A DNA stretch of 64,000 nucleotides. Origin: Nocardia brevicatena NBRC 12119. GTDB lineage: Bacteria; Actinomycetota; Actinomycetes; Mycobacteriales; Mycobacteriaceae. Positions within the stretch are counted from its first letter, which is position 1. Every line of letters starts with the position of its first letter. The notes under the pieces are model-generated. The model did not search any database and was not told the origin of the DNA. It saw only the letters and a list, made by a program, of their open reading frames with translations. Shown here piece after piece: positions 8,899 through 18,806 of the stretch. The position numbers were made by a program, and so were the translations under genes. The stretch spans positions 21,575 through 85,574 of the forward strand of contig NZ_BAFU01000012.1 in the NCBI RefSeq assembly GCF_000308495.1, written 5' to 3'.

Positions 8899-10185
8899 AT
8901 GCGAGTACTCGTCATCGGCACCGGAGCCCGTGAACACGCCCTCGTCCTTGCGCTGCGCCGCGACCCGGCGGTGACCGAGGTGGTCGCCGCCCCGGGAAAC
9001 GCCGGGATAGCGCAGCACGCGCGGGTGCGTGCCGTGGACCCCATCTCCGCTGACTCGGTGGTCGCGCTCGCCATCGAACTGGCCGTCGACCTGGTGGTGA
9101 TCGGCCCGGAGGTGCCGCTGGTGCTGGGTGTCGCGGACGCGGTGCGTGCCGCGGGGATCGCCTGTTTCGGTCCGTCCGCCGCCGCGGCCCGGATCGAGGG
9201 CTCCAAGGCGTTCGCCAAGGATGTCATGGCCGCCGCCGGAGTGCGCACCGCGCACAGCGAGGTGGTGGACAGCCCGGCCGAACTCGATGCCGCGCTGGAC
9301 CGGTTCGGACCCACCTGGGTGGTCAAGGACGACGGCCTGGCCGCGGGCAAGGGAGTGGTGGTCAGCGCCGATCGGGCGGCGGCCCGCGAGCACGCCGCGG
9401 AACTGCTCGAACAGGGGCATCCGGTGCTGTTGGAATCCTTCCTGGACGGACCGGAGGTGTCGCTGTTCTGCCTGGTGGACGGGGAGACGGTGGTGCCGCT
9501 GCTGCCGGCACAGGACCACAAGCGGGTCGGTGAGGGTGATACCGGCCCGAATACCGGTGGTATGGGCGCCTATACGCCGCTGCCGTGGCTGCCCGAGGAC
9601 ATGGTCGAGACGATCGTCGCCGATATCGTCGAACCCGTTGCGGCCGAACTGGTCCGTCGGGACTGCACGTTCAGCGGCCTGCTCTACGCCGGGCTCGCCA
9701 TCGGGGCCGAGGGCCCGGCGGTGGTCGAGTTCAACTGCCGGTTCGGTGATCCGGAAACCCAGGTCGTGCTGGCCATGCTGGACAGTCCGCTGGGTGAACT
9801 GCTGTATGCCACCGCCACCGGCACCCTCGCGCGGGTACCGGCGCCGCGCTGGCGGGACGGCGCCGCGGTCACCGTGGTGCTGGCGGCCGAGAACTATCCG
9901 GGCCGGCCGCGAGTGGGGGATGTCATCAGCGGGGCGGGGGACGGCACCGCCGAGGGGTCCGCCACCGTGCTGCATGCCGGAACCACCCTGCGCGAGGACG
10001 GTGCTCTGCTGTCCGCGGGCGGACGGGTGCTCAATATCGTCGGTGCCGGGGTCGATCTGGCCGCGGCCCGGGCGGCGGCCTACGAGCGTATGGCCGGGAT
10101 CAAGCTGCCGGGCAGCCACTATCGGACGGATATCGGGCTCACCGCGGTGGAAGGCCGGATCAGCCTGCCGGTCGCTCAGCCGTAG
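8899..10185 (+). CDS. purD: Phosphoribosylamine--glycine ligase
   Basis: ATP-grasp ligase of de novo purine synthesis (5-phosphoribosylamine + glycine + ATP to GAR). Visible signatures are [15 protein letters not shown] at the N-terminus, VIGPEVPLV, the ATP-grasp segment [27 protein letters not shown], and the metal-binding [11 protein letters not shown] near residues 279-289. The ATG at 8899 is chosen because it matches the usual PurD start and gives 428 aa; an in-frame GTG at 8875 would add eight unconserved residues. It is convergent with the M23 peptidase gene, whose 3' end it overlaps by 10 bp. The 200-nt upstream gap holds its promoter, but I cannot place it. Confidence 0.96.
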   Translation: MRVLVIGTGAREHALVLALRRDPAVTEVVAAPGNAGIAQHARVRAVDPISADSVVALAIELAVDLVVIGPEVPLVLGVADAVRAAGIACFGPSAAAARIEGSKAFAKDVMAAAGVRTAHSEVVDSPAELDAALDRFGPTWVVKDDGLAAGKGVVVSADRAAAREHAAELLEQGHPVLLESFLDGPEVSLFCLVDGETVVPLLPAQDHKRVGEGDTGPNTGGMGAYTPLPWLPEDMVETIVADIVEPVAAELVRRDCTFSGLLYAGLAIGAEGPAVVEFNCRFGDPETQVVLAMLDSPLGELLYATATGTLARVPAPRWRDGAAVTVVLAAENYPGRPRVGDVISGAGDGTAEGSATVLHAGTTLREDGALLSAGGRVLNIVGAGVDLAAARAAAYERMAGIKLPGSHYRTDIGLTAVEGRISLPVAQP

Positions 10186-11567
10186 CCGAGGCCGTGTAGG
10201 GCCAGCCAGCGCTGCGGGTCGACGTGTCGGCCGTCCACGATGATCTCGAAATGCAGGTGTGGGCCGGTGGAGTCGCCGCGGTTGCCCATGCGCGCGATCT
10301 GCATACCGGCCGGGACGCGTTCGCCGACCGAAACGAAGAAGTCGTACATATGGCCGTAGACGGAGATGGTGCCGTCGTCGTGCCGGATCCGCACCCACAG
10401 GCCGAAGCCGGCGGCGGGTCCGGCATCGATGACCGTACCGGCGGCCACGGCGTAGATGGGTGTGCCGATCGGGCCCGCGATATCGATCCCACGATGGAAT
10501 GTGCCCCACCGCTGGCCGAATCCGGAGGTGAACGTACCGAGCGCGGGCAGGACGACGCCGCCGCTGCCCGGTGGTATCGCTCCCGGCGGGATGACGTCGG
10601 GAGGCAGCGTATCCGGTGCGGGGGCGCTGTTGATCCACGGTTGCGCCTGGCCCGCCGCGGCCGCGGCGGCCTCGGCTTTGGCGCGTTCCAGGGTGGCGCG
10701 GGCGGCCGCGGCGACCACCGCCTGCTCACGGAGCCGTTCACCGGTGTCGATGGCATCCAGGTAGCGGCGTGCCGACGGTGGGGTGATCTGCACCTGTAAG
10801 GGATGGGCGACCGCGACGCGCAGCCGTTCGGCCGGCCCCGGCGGGCGGTCGGTGACCAGCGTGCCGAACGTGCCGTCGCCCGCCGCCAGTACCAGTGTCA
10901 GCCCCACCGCACCGATCAGTGCCCGATGCCGCCGCAGCGTCGCACCGATGTCCTCGGCGCTCGGGCGGCGGTCCAGGAGAGCGCGCAGATCGTCCCGGGT
11001 CGGGCGGTTGCGCAATGCCGTGGCCGGCAGGGCGCGGATGGACCGTAACCGCTCCGGCGGTACGTGAAGCGTGGCGCGCAGCCACTTCGGTTCGTGCCGT
11101 GCGCGGGTACGCCAATCGGACGGGAGCACCACACCGCCGCCCGCGGCGGCCGCCCGGCGCAGGGAAGACCGGCCGTCGTCGGCGTCCGTCCCGGTTGCTT
11201 CGGGTTGATCCGTGTCGTGTCCGGCCGATATCGCCGGCGGTACGTCGTCGGCCCGGGCATCGGATGGATCGTCGAGAGTGGGCACGGGGTTTTCCGGCGT
11301 CTCCGCCGCACCGTCCGGGACAGAGGTCGTGGCGGTGGGGTCGGCGTGTCGGGCACCGGATTCGGCCAGGGCGTCGAACGCGACCGATTTCGCCGTGTTC
11401 GCGCGGCGGCGGAGTATCCGCCCGAGGGCGGTGCGCGTGGGGGTGCCAGGTTTCGTTTCCCGGCGACGCCACAGGCGCCCGGGACCGCGGCGGAAAGCAC
11501 CGGCGTGTCCGGATTCGTGCGCGGTGTGCTGCCGGTCGGCGACCGACCCGCCGGATTCTTCGGGCAT
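10176..11567 (-). CDS. Membrane-anchored M23 (LytM-type) metallopeptidase
   Basis: 463 aa from the ATG at 11567. The N-terminal 210 residues are low-complexity and cytoplasmic, with stretches rich in Pro, Asp and Arg. One membrane helix (about 214-232) follows, then an alanine-rich helical linker (about 285-306), a Pro-rich spacer (315-335) and a C-terminal M23 domain (about 340-455). Zinc ligands are visible as His358 and Asp362 (FHRGIDI) and His439 (GPHLHFE), with His406 (YGHMYD) and His437 alongside, so the catalytic site looks intact. M23 enzymes cut peptide cross-links of peptidoglycan or activate other hydrolases. It is divergent from the aminotransferase gene, 51 nt apart, and convergent with purD. 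Confidence 0.9.
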   Translation of the reverse strand: MPEESGGSVADRQHTAHESGHAGAFRRGPGRLWRRRETKPGTPTRTALGRILRRRANTAKSVAFDALAESGARHADPTATTSVPDGAAETPENPVPTLDDPSDARADDVPPAISAGHDTDQPEATGTDADDGRSSLRRAAAAGGGVVLPSDWRTRARHEPKWLRATLHVPPERLRSIRALPATALRNRPTRDDLRALLDRRPSAEDIGATLRRHRALIGAVGLTLVLAAGDGTFGTLVTDRPPGPAERLRVAVAHPLQVQITPPSARRYLDAIDTGERLREQAVVAAAARATLERAKAEAAAAAAGQAQPWINSAPAPDTLPPDVIPPGAIPPGSGGVVLPALGTFTSGFGQRWGTFHRGIDIAGPIGTPIYAVAAGTVIDAGPAAGFGLWVRIRHDDGTISVYGHMYDFFVSVGERVPAGMQIARMGNRGDSTGPHLHFEIIVDGRHVDPQRWLALHGLGYG

Positions 11568-11618
11568 CAGCGCCGACCTTATCGCTCGAGCGAGGCCGGC
11601 TGCTCTACCGTCGGTCGG

Positions 11619-12779
11619 GTGTCTACAGAATCTCGGCGCTCGACCATTCCACCTTTCTACGTGATGGACGTCTGGAAGGCGGCCGCGGAACGCGCGCGGA
11701 CGCACGGCGATGTGCTGGTACTGGCCGCCGGACAACCGTCGACACCCGCACCGAAGCCCGTGCTGCGCGCCACCAAGACGGCGATGGACACGGAACTGTT
11801 CGGCTATACGGAGACTTTCGGCCTCCTGGACCTGCGCGAGACGATCGCCGAACACCACCGCTGGACCTACGGTTATCCGGTGGCCGCCGACGATGTCGTG
11901 GTGACCACCGGCTCCTCCGGCGCGTTCACCCTCGTCTTCCTGGCCGCGTTCGATCCCGGCGACACCGTCGTGGTGGCGCGTCCCGGCTACCCGGCCTATC
12001 GCAATACCCTCGCCGCGCTCGGCTGCCGGGTGGTCGAACTCGACTGTCGGGCCGAAACCAGGTTCCAGCCGACCGTGGCCATGCTCGAGGCCCTGAGGGA
12101 GCCGCCGAAGGGTCTGGTCGTGGCGAGCCCGGCCAATCCGACCGGCACCATGATCGATCCGGACGAATTGACCGCTCTGGCCCGCTGGTGCGAGGCACAC
12201 GGCACGCTGTTGATCTCCGACGAGATCTATCACGGCATCACCTACGGCGGGGAGCGCACGGCATCGGCGTGGGAGACCTCCCGTGAGGCAGTGGTGATCG
12301 GTTCGGCGTCGAAGTACTTCTCCATGACGGGGTGGCGGCTGGGCTGGATGCTGGCCCCGGAAAGGCTGCGGCCGGCACTGCAGCGGCTCGCCTCGAATAT
12401 GACCGTCTGCCCGCCCGCGGTCTCCCAATACGCGGCCCGTTACGCGTTCGGCGCCGAGGCCAAGGCCGAGCTTGACGGACATGTGCGGCGGTACGCGGTG
12501 AACCGGCGGATCCTGCTGGATGGGTTGCCCGCGCTCGGGATCACCGATCTCGCGCCGGCCGACGGGGCGTTCTACGCCTATGCCGATATCGGCCATCTGA
12601 CCGATGACTCGATGGCGTGGTGTTCGAATGTTCTCGCACACACCGGAGTCGCGCTGGCACCGGGTTCGGATTTCGACACCGCGGTCGGACATCGAACCAT
12701 CCGTGTCTCGTTTGCGGGGGCGACCGCCGATATCGAGGCAGCGCTGGTCCGCCTGGGTCACTATCTGGGACGGTCGTAA
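11619..12779 (+). CDS. PLP-dependent aminotransferase (class I/II)
   Basis: 386 aa, fold type I. Visible motifs are the small-domain entry FYVMDVWKAA, AGQPSTPAP, GYTETFGLLDLRETIAEHH, SPANPTGTMI (the Asn that binds the PLP O3'), SDEIYHGITYG (Asp that binds the pyridine N) and the Schiff-base Lys232 in GSASKYFSMTGWRLGW. An Arg near the C-terminus (HRTIRVSFA) should bind the substrate carboxylate. Family members include aspartate and N-succinyl-diaminopimelate aminotransferases; the exact substrate is not clear. The GTG at 11619 is taken as start because the frame upstream overlaps the divergent M23 gene and is not protein-like. Confidence 0.88.
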   Translation: MSTESRRSTIPPFYVMDVWKAAAERARTHGDVLVLAAGQPSTPAPKPVLRATKTAMDTELFGYTETFGLLDLRETIAEHHRWTYGYPVAADDVVVTTGSSGAFTLVFLAAFDPGDTVVVARPGYPAYRNTLAALGCRVVELDCRAETRFQPTVAMLEALREPPKGLVVASPANPTGTMIDPDELTALARWCEAHGTLLISDEIYHGITYGGERTASAWETSREAVVIGSASKYFSMTGWRLGWMLAPERLRPALQRLASNMTVCPPAVSQYAARYAFGAEAKAELDGHVRRYAVNRRILLDGLPALGITDLAPADGAFYAYADIGHLTDDSMAWCSNVLAHTGVALAPGSDFDTAVGHRTIRVSFAGATADIEAALVRLGHYLGRS

Positions 12780-12929
12780 ACCCCTCGAGGAGTGCTGGAC
12801 AGCTCGTACCTCAACAACTTTGCACAGTACGACACCAGCGCGGCGTGGATACGGTAAAACATCGATGTCTGGTTTTTCCTATCCCTGATTTCGTACGGAT
12901 GTACTGATGACGACTGGCACGATGGCACG

Positions 12930-13568
12930 GTGATAACCGCGACGACTCCGAAAGGTGAACGCCGTCGACAGGCACTGGTGGCGGCGGCGGCCGAGTTACT
13001 GCTCGAAGGTGGGTTCGATGCGGTGCGGCACCGTTCGGTCGCCACGCGGGCGGAGCTTCCGTTGGCGTCCACCACGTACTACTTCGAATCGCTGGAGGAT
13101 CTGATCGCGCGTGCGGTGGAGTTCAGCGGGAACGCGGAGCTGGAGGCGATGCGCCGCCGCGTCGGCGAGGTCACCCATCGCCGCCGCGGTGCCGAGGCGA
13201 CCGTCGAACTGGTGCTCGACCTGCTGATCGGTCCCGACGGCGCGGACGAGAGCGCCAACGGGCGGCTCATCGCCCGCTACGAACGCACCGTGGCGTCGGC
13301 GCGCCATCCGGAACTACGCGAGGTCCAGCTACGACTACGGGCGCAGCTGGACGAGCTGCTGGCCGATGTGCTGCGCCGATCCGATCGACTGGTGCGGCCG
13401 GAACAGCTTCGCCGGCTGGTCGCGGTGGTGGACGGCGCGGTGGTCGCGGCACTGAGCGAATCCGATCCACAACCCCGGCGAATGGCCCGCGGGGCGCTGT
13501 TGGAGATCATCGATTTCATCGCTCCCGCGACGCACCAGCAGATGGACCGATATCGGTCATTAGACTGA
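12930..13568 (+). CDS. TetR family transcriptional regulator
   Basis: 212 aa with an N-terminal helix-turn-helix (about 12-58: RRRQALVAAAAELLLEGG, then the HTH RSVATRAELPLASTTYYFESLEDL). The C-terminal ligand domain is all-helical, with an acidic and arginine-rich middle. It lies 5 nt upstream of purB in the same direction, as a TetR gene (Rv0775) lies near purB in M. tuberculosis. The AT-richer 150-nt gap ahead of it is the likely site of its promoter and self-operator; an imperfect dyad around GTAC-GGAT-GTAC at about 12893-12904 is a weak candidate. The ligand and regulon are unknown. Confidence 0.9.
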   Translation: MITATTPKGERRRQALVAAAAELLLEGGFDAVRHRSVATRAELPLASTTYYFESLEDLIARAVEFSGNAELEAMRRRVGEVTHRRRGAEATVELVLDLLIGPDGADESANGRLIARYERTVASARHPELREVQLRLRAQLDELLADVLRRSDRLVRPEQLRRLVAVVDGAVVAALSESDPQPRRMARGALLEIIDFIAPATHQQMDRYRSLD

Positions 13569-13573
13569 CCGGA

Positions 13574-15001
13574 GTGACTTCCGCCCGGATTCCGAACGTC
13601 CTCGCCACCCGTTATGCCGGTCCGCAGCTGGCGCACCTGTGGTCGCCCGAACACAAGATCGTGCTGGAGCGGCGCCTGTGGCTGGAGGTGCTGCGCGCAC
13701 AGTCGGAACTGGGGATCGATATCCCACCGGGGGTGATCACCGACTACGAGCGGGTCCTCGAACAGGTCGATCTGGCCTCCATTTCCGAACGCGAGCGGGT
13801 CACCCGACACGATGTGAAGGCCCGGATCGAGGAATTCAACGCACTCGCCGGGCACGAACACGTGCACAAGGGCATGACCAGCCGCGATCTCACCGAGAAC
13901 GTGGAGCAGCTGCAGATCCGGCTGTCCCTGGAACATATCCACTCCCACGGTATCGCGGTCGCCGCCCGATTGGCCGAACGGGCCGCCGAATACCGAACCC
14001 TGGTGATGGCAGGACGATCCCACAATGTCGCGGCACAGGCCACCACCTTGGGCAAACGATTCGCCTCCGCGGCCGACGAACTGCTGATCGCGCTGACCCG
14101 GCTGCGGGAACTCATCGACCGCTACCCGCTGCGGGGAATCAAGGGGCCGATGGGCACCGCCCAGGACATGCTGGACCTGCTCAATGGCGATCCGGCGAAA
14201 CTGGCCGCGCTGGAACAGCAGGTCGCCCGGCACCTGGGCTTCGCGAATGTGCTGACCAGTGTCGGCCAGGTGTATCCGCGCTCGCTCGACCACGATGTGC
14301 TGTCCACACTGGTGCAGATCGGCGCGGGCCCCTCGTCGCTGGCGCACACCATCCGCCTGATGGCCGGACACGAACTGGTCACCGAGGGATTCCAACCGGG
14401 TCAGGTGGGCAGTTCGGCCATGCCGCACAAGATGAACACCCGGTCGTGCGAGCGGGTGAACGGTCTGCAGGTGGTGTTGCGCGGATACGCTTCCATGGCG
14501 GCCGAACTGGCGGGCGCGCAGTGGAACGAGGGGGATGTGTTCTGTTCGGTGGTGCGTCGGGTGGCGCTGCCGGACGCCTTCTTCGCCCTCGACGGCATGT
14601 TCGAGACCTTCCTGACGGTGCTCGCCGAATTCGGCGCCTACCCGGCGGTCATCGCCCGCGAACTGGACCGCTACCTGCCGTTTCTGGCCACCACCCGCAT
14701 TCTCATGGCGGCGGTGCGGGCCGGGGTGGGCCGAGAGGCCGCACACGAGGTCATCAAGGAGCACGCCGTCGCAGTCGCCCTCGCGATGCGCGAACAGGGA
14801 CGTGAACCCGATCTGCTCGACCGGCTCGCCGCCGATTCCCGGCTGCCGCTGGACCGGGCCGCGCTGGAGGCCGCGCTGGCCGACAAGTCGGTGTTCGTGG
14901 GGGCCGCCGCCGATCAGGTGTCCGATGTGATCGCGCAGGTCGACAAGCTCGTCGCCGCCTATCCGGAGGCCGCCCGCTACACCCCGTCGCCGATTCTGTA
15001 A
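13574..15001 (+). CDS. purB: Adenylosuccinate lyase
   Basis: 475 aa fumarase/aspartase-superfamily lyase that acts twice in purine synthesis, on SAICAR and on adenylosuccinate, releasing fumarate each time. Signatures are TRHDVKARIEEFN, HKGMTSRDLTEN, MAGRSHNVAAQ and the superfamily loop QVGSSAMPHKMNTRSCE, which includes the mobile serine loop. It starts at a GTG 5 nt after the TetR stop, so the two are almost certainly co-transcribed. purC, which often follows purB in actinobacteria, is absent here; the next gene encodes a HIT protein. Confidence 0.96.
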   Translation: MTSARIPNVLATRYAGPQLAHLWSPEHKIVLERRLWLEVLRAQSELGIDIPPGVITDYERVLEQVDLASISERERVTRHDVKARIEEFNALAGHEHVHKGMTSRDLTENVEQLQIRLSLEHIHSHGIAVAARLAERAAEYRTLVMAGRSHNVAAQATTLGKRFASAADELLIALTRLRELIDRYPLRGIKGPMGTAQDMLDLLNGDPAKLAALEQQVARHLGFANVLTSVGQVYPRSLDHDVLSTLVQIGAGPSSLAHTIRLMAGHELVTEGFQPGQVGSSAMPHKMNTRSCERVNGLQVVLRGYASMAAELAGAQWNEGDVFCSVVRRVALPDAFFALDGMFETFLTVLAEFGAYPAVIARELDRYLPFLATTRILMAAVRAGVGREAAHEVIKEHAVAVALAMREQGREPDLLDRLAADSRLPLDRAALEAALADKSVFVGAAADQVSDVIAQVDKLVAAYPEAARYTPSPIL

Positions 15002-15047
15002 CAGGCCGGTGCGTTTTCGTCGGCCGCGGGTCGGCAATAGTGAAGCG

Positions 15048-15470
15048 ATGGACCCTTACACGATTTTCGCCGATATCATCGCCGGCCGTGCGCCCGCCAG
15101 CCGGGTGTACGAGGACGAGGATGTGCTGGCTTTTATGGACATTCGCCCGGTGACGCCCGGTCATCTGCTGGTGGTGCCCAAGGTGGTGGCGCGGAATCTG
15201 GCCGAACTCGACCCGGAGATCGGCGGGAAGCTGTTCCGGGTGGGGCAGCGGTTGGCGGCGGCGCTGCGGGCCGGTGAGGTCGGCTGTGACGGGGTGAACT
15301 TCTTCCTGGCGGACGGGGTGACGGCGGGTCAGGAGGTGTTCCACGTCCATCTGCACGTGATCCCGCGGACACCCGGTGACGGTTTCGGCCTACGGGCCCG
15401 GCCGACGTCGCCGCCGCGCGCCGATCTCGACTATCTGGCCGCCTCGATCCGGGGCGCGTTGCCACGCTGA
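15048..15470 (+). CDS. HIT family protein
   Basis: 140 aa; N-terminus MDPYTIFADIIAGRAPASRV and catalytic HVHLHVIPR are classic for the HINT/HIT branch that hydrolyses AMP-lysine and phosphoramidate conjugates. The start is placed at the ATG at 15048, because in the longer open frame the extra N-terminal residues are arginine-rich and lack family similarity. It lies 46 nt after purB on the same strand, with GTGAAG as a modest ribosome-binding site. It is a paralogue of the HIT gene at 8271-8696, though the two share little beyond the family motifs. Confidence 0.93.
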   Translation: MDPYTIFADIIAGRAPASRVYEDEDVLAFMDIRPVTPGHLLVVPKVVARNLAELDPEIGGKLFRVGQRLAAALRAGEVGCDGVNFFLADGVTAGQEVFHVHLHVIPRTPGDGFGLRARPTSPPRADLDYLAASIRGALPR

Positions 15471-15645
15471 CCCGACCGCGAAACGGTTCGAGGCCGGGCG
15501 GTTTCCATCCACTGCGCACGATCCGGCGCTCATGGTCGGTCGGTTGCGCGGCAAGACGCCTGTCTCTCGTCACCACGTCCGAATGCGGCCGACCGGTGGT
15601 ACACAGACTGCGGGTACTCCGCCGCCGGCCGCTACGGTGGGTGCC

Positions 15646-17814
15646 ATGGCTGTTGACAGTGGGACCGGGACGAGCGGGGACGTGATGGCGCCGATCGCGA
15701 AGCGGGTGCCGTTCGAGCGGACGCACCACGGCGATGTCTTCGTCGATGACTACGAATGGCTGCGCGACAAGGACGACCCCGAGGTCGTCGCGTATCTCGA
15801 GGCCGAGAACGCCTACACGGAGGCGCGGACCGCGCATCTGGCGCCGCTGCGGGCGAAGATCTTCGACGAGATCAAATCCCGCACCCAGGAAACCGACCTG
15901 TCGGTGCCCACCCGGCTCGGGGACTACTGGTACTACTCACGCAGTTTCGAAGGCAAACAGTACGGTGTGCACTGCCGGTGTCCGATCGACGCCACGGCCG
16001 TCGGCGTCGACGCCTGGACGCCGCCTCGACTCGACACCGCTACCGAGATCCCGGGCGAAGAGGTCCTGCTGGACAGCAACGAACTGGCCGAGGGGCACGA
16101 CTTCTTCGCGCTCGGCGCGTTCTCCGTCAGCCACGACGGGACGCTGCTGGCCTACTCGGTGGACACCGCGGGCGACGAACGCTACACGCTGCGCTTCAAG
16201 GACCTGCGCACCGGGGAACTGCTCGGTGACGAGATTCCGCGCACGGCGCCGGGGGCTACCTGGGCACAGGCCGGTACGCACGTCTTCTACCAGACCGTCG
16301 ACGAGTCCTGGCGCCCCGATACCGTCTGGCGGCATCGGCTCGGCACCCCCACCGACGAGGACGTGCGGGTCTTCCACGAACCGGACGAACGCTACTGGGT
16401 GAACGTAGGAAGCACCCGGTCGGAGAAATACCTGATGATCTGGGTGGGTTCGAAGATCACCAGCGAGGGCCGGGTACTCGAATCGGACAACCCGGAGGGC
16501 GAGTTTCGGGTGTTGCTGCCGCGGCGCGAGGGCGTGGAGTATTCGGCCGAGCACGCGGTGGTGGCGGGCGAGGACCGGTTCCTCATCCTGCACAACGACG
16601 TGGTCGACGGGGTGAAGGCGCAGAACTTCGTGCTGGCCGAGGCGCCCGCCGACGATCCGTCGAATATGACGATCCTCATCGGCCACCGCGACGACGTCCG
16701 CCTGGAGGATGTCGACGCCTTCGCGAGTCAACTGGTGCTCGGTTATCGGCGGGAGGCGCTGCCCCGCGTCGCCGTCTGGCCGCTCACCGAGGACGGCTAC
16801 GGCACCCTGCGCGAACTCGAATTCGATCCGGAACTGTACGCGGTGGGACTGGGCCGCTGTCCGGAATGGGATCAGCCCACACTGCGCCTCGGGTTCACCT
16901 CGTTCATCACCCCGACCCAGGTTTTCGACTACGTTCCCGCCACCGATGAGCTGCTGCTGCGCAAGGAACAGCCGGTTCTGGGCGGCTACGATCCGAACGA
17001 CTATGTGCAGCAACGGGTTTGGGCCACCGCCGAGGACGGGACCCGGCTCCCGATCTCCCTCGTGGCCCGGCGCGACACCGACCGTGCCGCCGGTCCGAAA
17101 CCGTTGCTGCTCTATGGATACGGCTCCTATGAGGCCAGTATCGATCCGGCGTTCTCGGTGTCCCGGCTATCGCTGCTGGACCGCGGCATGGTGTTCGCCG
17201 TCGCGCATGTACGCGGTGGCGGGGAGATGGGCCGGCTCTGGTACGAGAACGGCAAAACGCTCACCAAGAAGAACACCTTCACCGATTTCGTCTCCTGCGC
17301 ACGCCATCTCATCGACACCGGGGTGACCGCGGCGGACCGGATGGTCGCCGACGGCGGCAGCGCGGGCGGTCTGTTGGTGGGCGCGGTGGCCAATATGGCG
17401 CCGGAGCTGTTCGCGGGGGTGCTCGCCAATGTGCCGTTCGTGGACCCACTCACCTCCATTCTGGATCCGTCGCTGCCGTTGACGGTGATCGAATGGGACG
17501 AATGGGGAAATCCGTTGACGGACAAGGATGTCTACGACTATATGAAGTCGTATTCACCGTACGAGAACGTCACGGCCCGCGCGTATCCGGCCATTCTGGC
17601 GATCACCAGTATCAACGACACCAGGGTGTTGCATGTCGAGCCCGCGAAATGGATGGCCAAACTTCGCGCCATCGCCACCGGGAACGCGCCGCTGCTGCTC
17701 AAGACCGAGATGAGCGCGGGGCACGGCGGGGTCAGCGGACGGTACGAGAAGTGGAAGGAAGTGGCCTTCGAATACGCCTGGGTGCTGGATATCGTCGGCC
17801 TGGGAGACCGCTGA
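15646..17814 (+). CDS. ptrB: Oligopeptidase B (prolyl oligopeptidase family S9)
   Basis: 722 aa serine peptidase that cuts after Arg/Lys in short peptides. It has an N-terminal beta-propeller (to about 430) and a C-terminal alpha/beta hydrolase domain. The catalytic triad is visible: Ser572 in DGGSAGGLL, Asp658 in SINDTRV and His693 in SAGHGGVSGR. HVRGGGEMGRLWYENGK and SYEASIDPAFS are family hallmarks. In M. tuberculosis ptrBa/ptrBb lie next to purB-purC as separate ORFs; here the gene is intact in one frame. The ATG at 15646 has a poor ribosome-binding site; the GTG-ATG pair about 39 nt further on (near 15685), after a GGGGAC, is a fair alternative. Confidence 0.94.
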   Translation: MAVDSGTGTSGDVMAPIAKRVPFERTHHGDVFVDDYEWLRDKDDPEVVAYLEAENAYTEARTAHLAPLRAKIFDEIKSRTQETDLSVPTRLGDYWYYSRSFEGKQYGVHCRCPIDATAVGVDAWTPPRLDTATEIPGEEVLLDSNELAEGHDFFALGAFSVSHDGTLLAYSVDTAGDERYTLRFKDLRTGELLGDEIPRTAPGATWAQAGTHVFYQTVDESWRPDTVWRHRLGTPTDEDVRVFHEPDERYWVNVGSTRSEKYLMIWVGSKITSEGRVLESDNPEGEFRVLLPRREGVEYSAEHAVVAGEDRFLILHNDVVDGVKAQNFVLAEAPADDPSNMTILIGHRDDVRLEDVDAFASQLVLGYRREALPRVAVWPLTEDGYGTLRELEFDPELYAVGLGRCPEWDQPTLRLGFTSFITPTQVFDYVPATDELLLRKEQPVLGGYDPNDYVQQRVWATAEDGTRLPISLVARRDTDRAAGPKPLLLYGYGSYEASIDPAFSVSRLSLLDRGMVFAVAHVRGGGEMGRLWYENGKTLTKKNTFTDFVSCARHLIDTGVTAADRMVADGGSAGGLLVGAVANMAPELFAGVLANVPFVDPLTSILDPSLPLTVIEWDEWGNPLTDKDVYDYMKSYSPYENVTARAYPAILAITSINDTRVLHVEPAKWMAKLRAIATGNAPLLLKTEMSAGHGGVSGRYEKWKEVAFEYAWVLDIVGLGDR

Positions 17815-17947
17815 GCCGCCCGGCGCCGCGGCGCGGGCCGCCGTCGGTGGCCGGCCGTTCCCGATGGACGCCACTCGTGGCCCGGTGTTCGTCCCCTGGT
17901 CATCGGGGCTGCACGGTGAATACATCTGTGGCCGGCACCGTGGGTTC

Positions 17948-18649
17948 ATGAACGCCGAGCTGCTCGTGTCGGTATCCGATATCCGGGACCTCACCAGGGA
18001 CGCGGTGGTCGATTTCGCCGCGCAGATGGATCAGCGGAAGGTGCGGCTGTCGCTGCTGGTGGCGCCGCGGCTGAAGGGGAAATACCGGCTGGTCGACGAT
18101 CCCGCGACCCAGGAGTGGCTACGTGACCGGCGTATGCGGGGAGACGCGATCGTGCTGCACGGTTACGACCAGGCCGCGACCGAACGGCGCCGCGCCGAGT
18201 TCGCGTCCCTGCCCCGACACGAGGCCCTGCTACGGCTCACCGCCGCCGACCGGGTGCTCGAACACACCGGGCTGCGTACGCGGCTGTTCGCGGCGCCGCG
18301 CTGGAACGCCTCGGCCGGGGCGATCGAGGCCCTCCCCGCGGCGGGGTTCCGTGTCTGTCTGGGACCGACGAGCATCCTCGACCTGGAGCGCGATATCGCC
18401 CAGAAGGCCCGGGTGTTCGGCATCGGCGGGGGTTTCCACGCCGAACCCTGGTGGTGCCGCGCCATGGTCCTGGGCGCGGCACGCACCGCCCGCCGCGGCG
18501 GGACTCTGCGGCTGGCGGTGTCCGCCGCCCAACTGGGCCGCTCCGGTCCCCGGCAGGCCCTGCTCGATGCCGTCGACCTCGCCCTCTACCACGGCGCGAG
18601 CAGCCAGGTGTACCGCTGGGAGCCCACCGAGACGACCCGCGCGGCCTGA
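17948..18649 (+). CDS. DUF2334-type (polysaccharide deacetylase-like) protein
   Basis: 233 aa starting MNAELLVSVSDI. The order of motifs fits the NodB-like fold of DUF2334 proteins: VRLSLLVAPRLKG, GDAIVLHGYD near 60-69, an RLTAADRVLEHTG helix, FAAPRWNAS, and a late LRLAVSAAQLGR. These are related to carbohydrate esterases that remove acetyl groups, but the enzymatic role of this family is not established. The frame is open further upstream, but that part lacks similarity and the ATG at 17948 follows the ptrB gene by 133 nt. A homologue lies in the same pur neighbourhood in mycobacteria (Rv0784 by my recollection). Confidence 0.75.
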   Translation: MNAELLVSVSDIRDLTRDAVVDFAAQMDQRKVRLSLLVAPRLKGKYRLVDDPATQEWLRDRRMRGDAIVLHGYDQAATERRRAEFASLPRHEALLRLTAADRVLEHTGLRTRLFAAPRWNASAGAIEALPAAGFRVCLGPTSILDLERDIAQKARVFGIGGGFHAEPWWCRAMVLGAARTARRGGTLRLAVSAAQLGRSGPRQALLDAVDLALYHGASSQVYRWEPTETTRAA

Positions 18650-18806
18650 CCGAGTCACCGCGGGCGAGACCCGCCCCGCGGTACGGCCGATGCCGCCGCC
18701 CGCGAGAACGGCGATGGCGCGGGCGGCGGTGTCACCGGGGATCCGTTCTCCGCTGCCCGAGCACACGCCGCGGCCGCTCGGCCACCGGCGGCCACGAAGG
18801 ACATGA

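Noticed and set aside
8386-10638. 750-aa minus-strand ORF opposite purD
   Set aside because: Shadow frame produced by GC-rich codon bias; low-complexity residues only.
12893-12904. GTAC-GGAT-GTAC as the TetR operator
   Set aside because: Too short and imperfect to list as its own site; mentioned only with the TetR gene.
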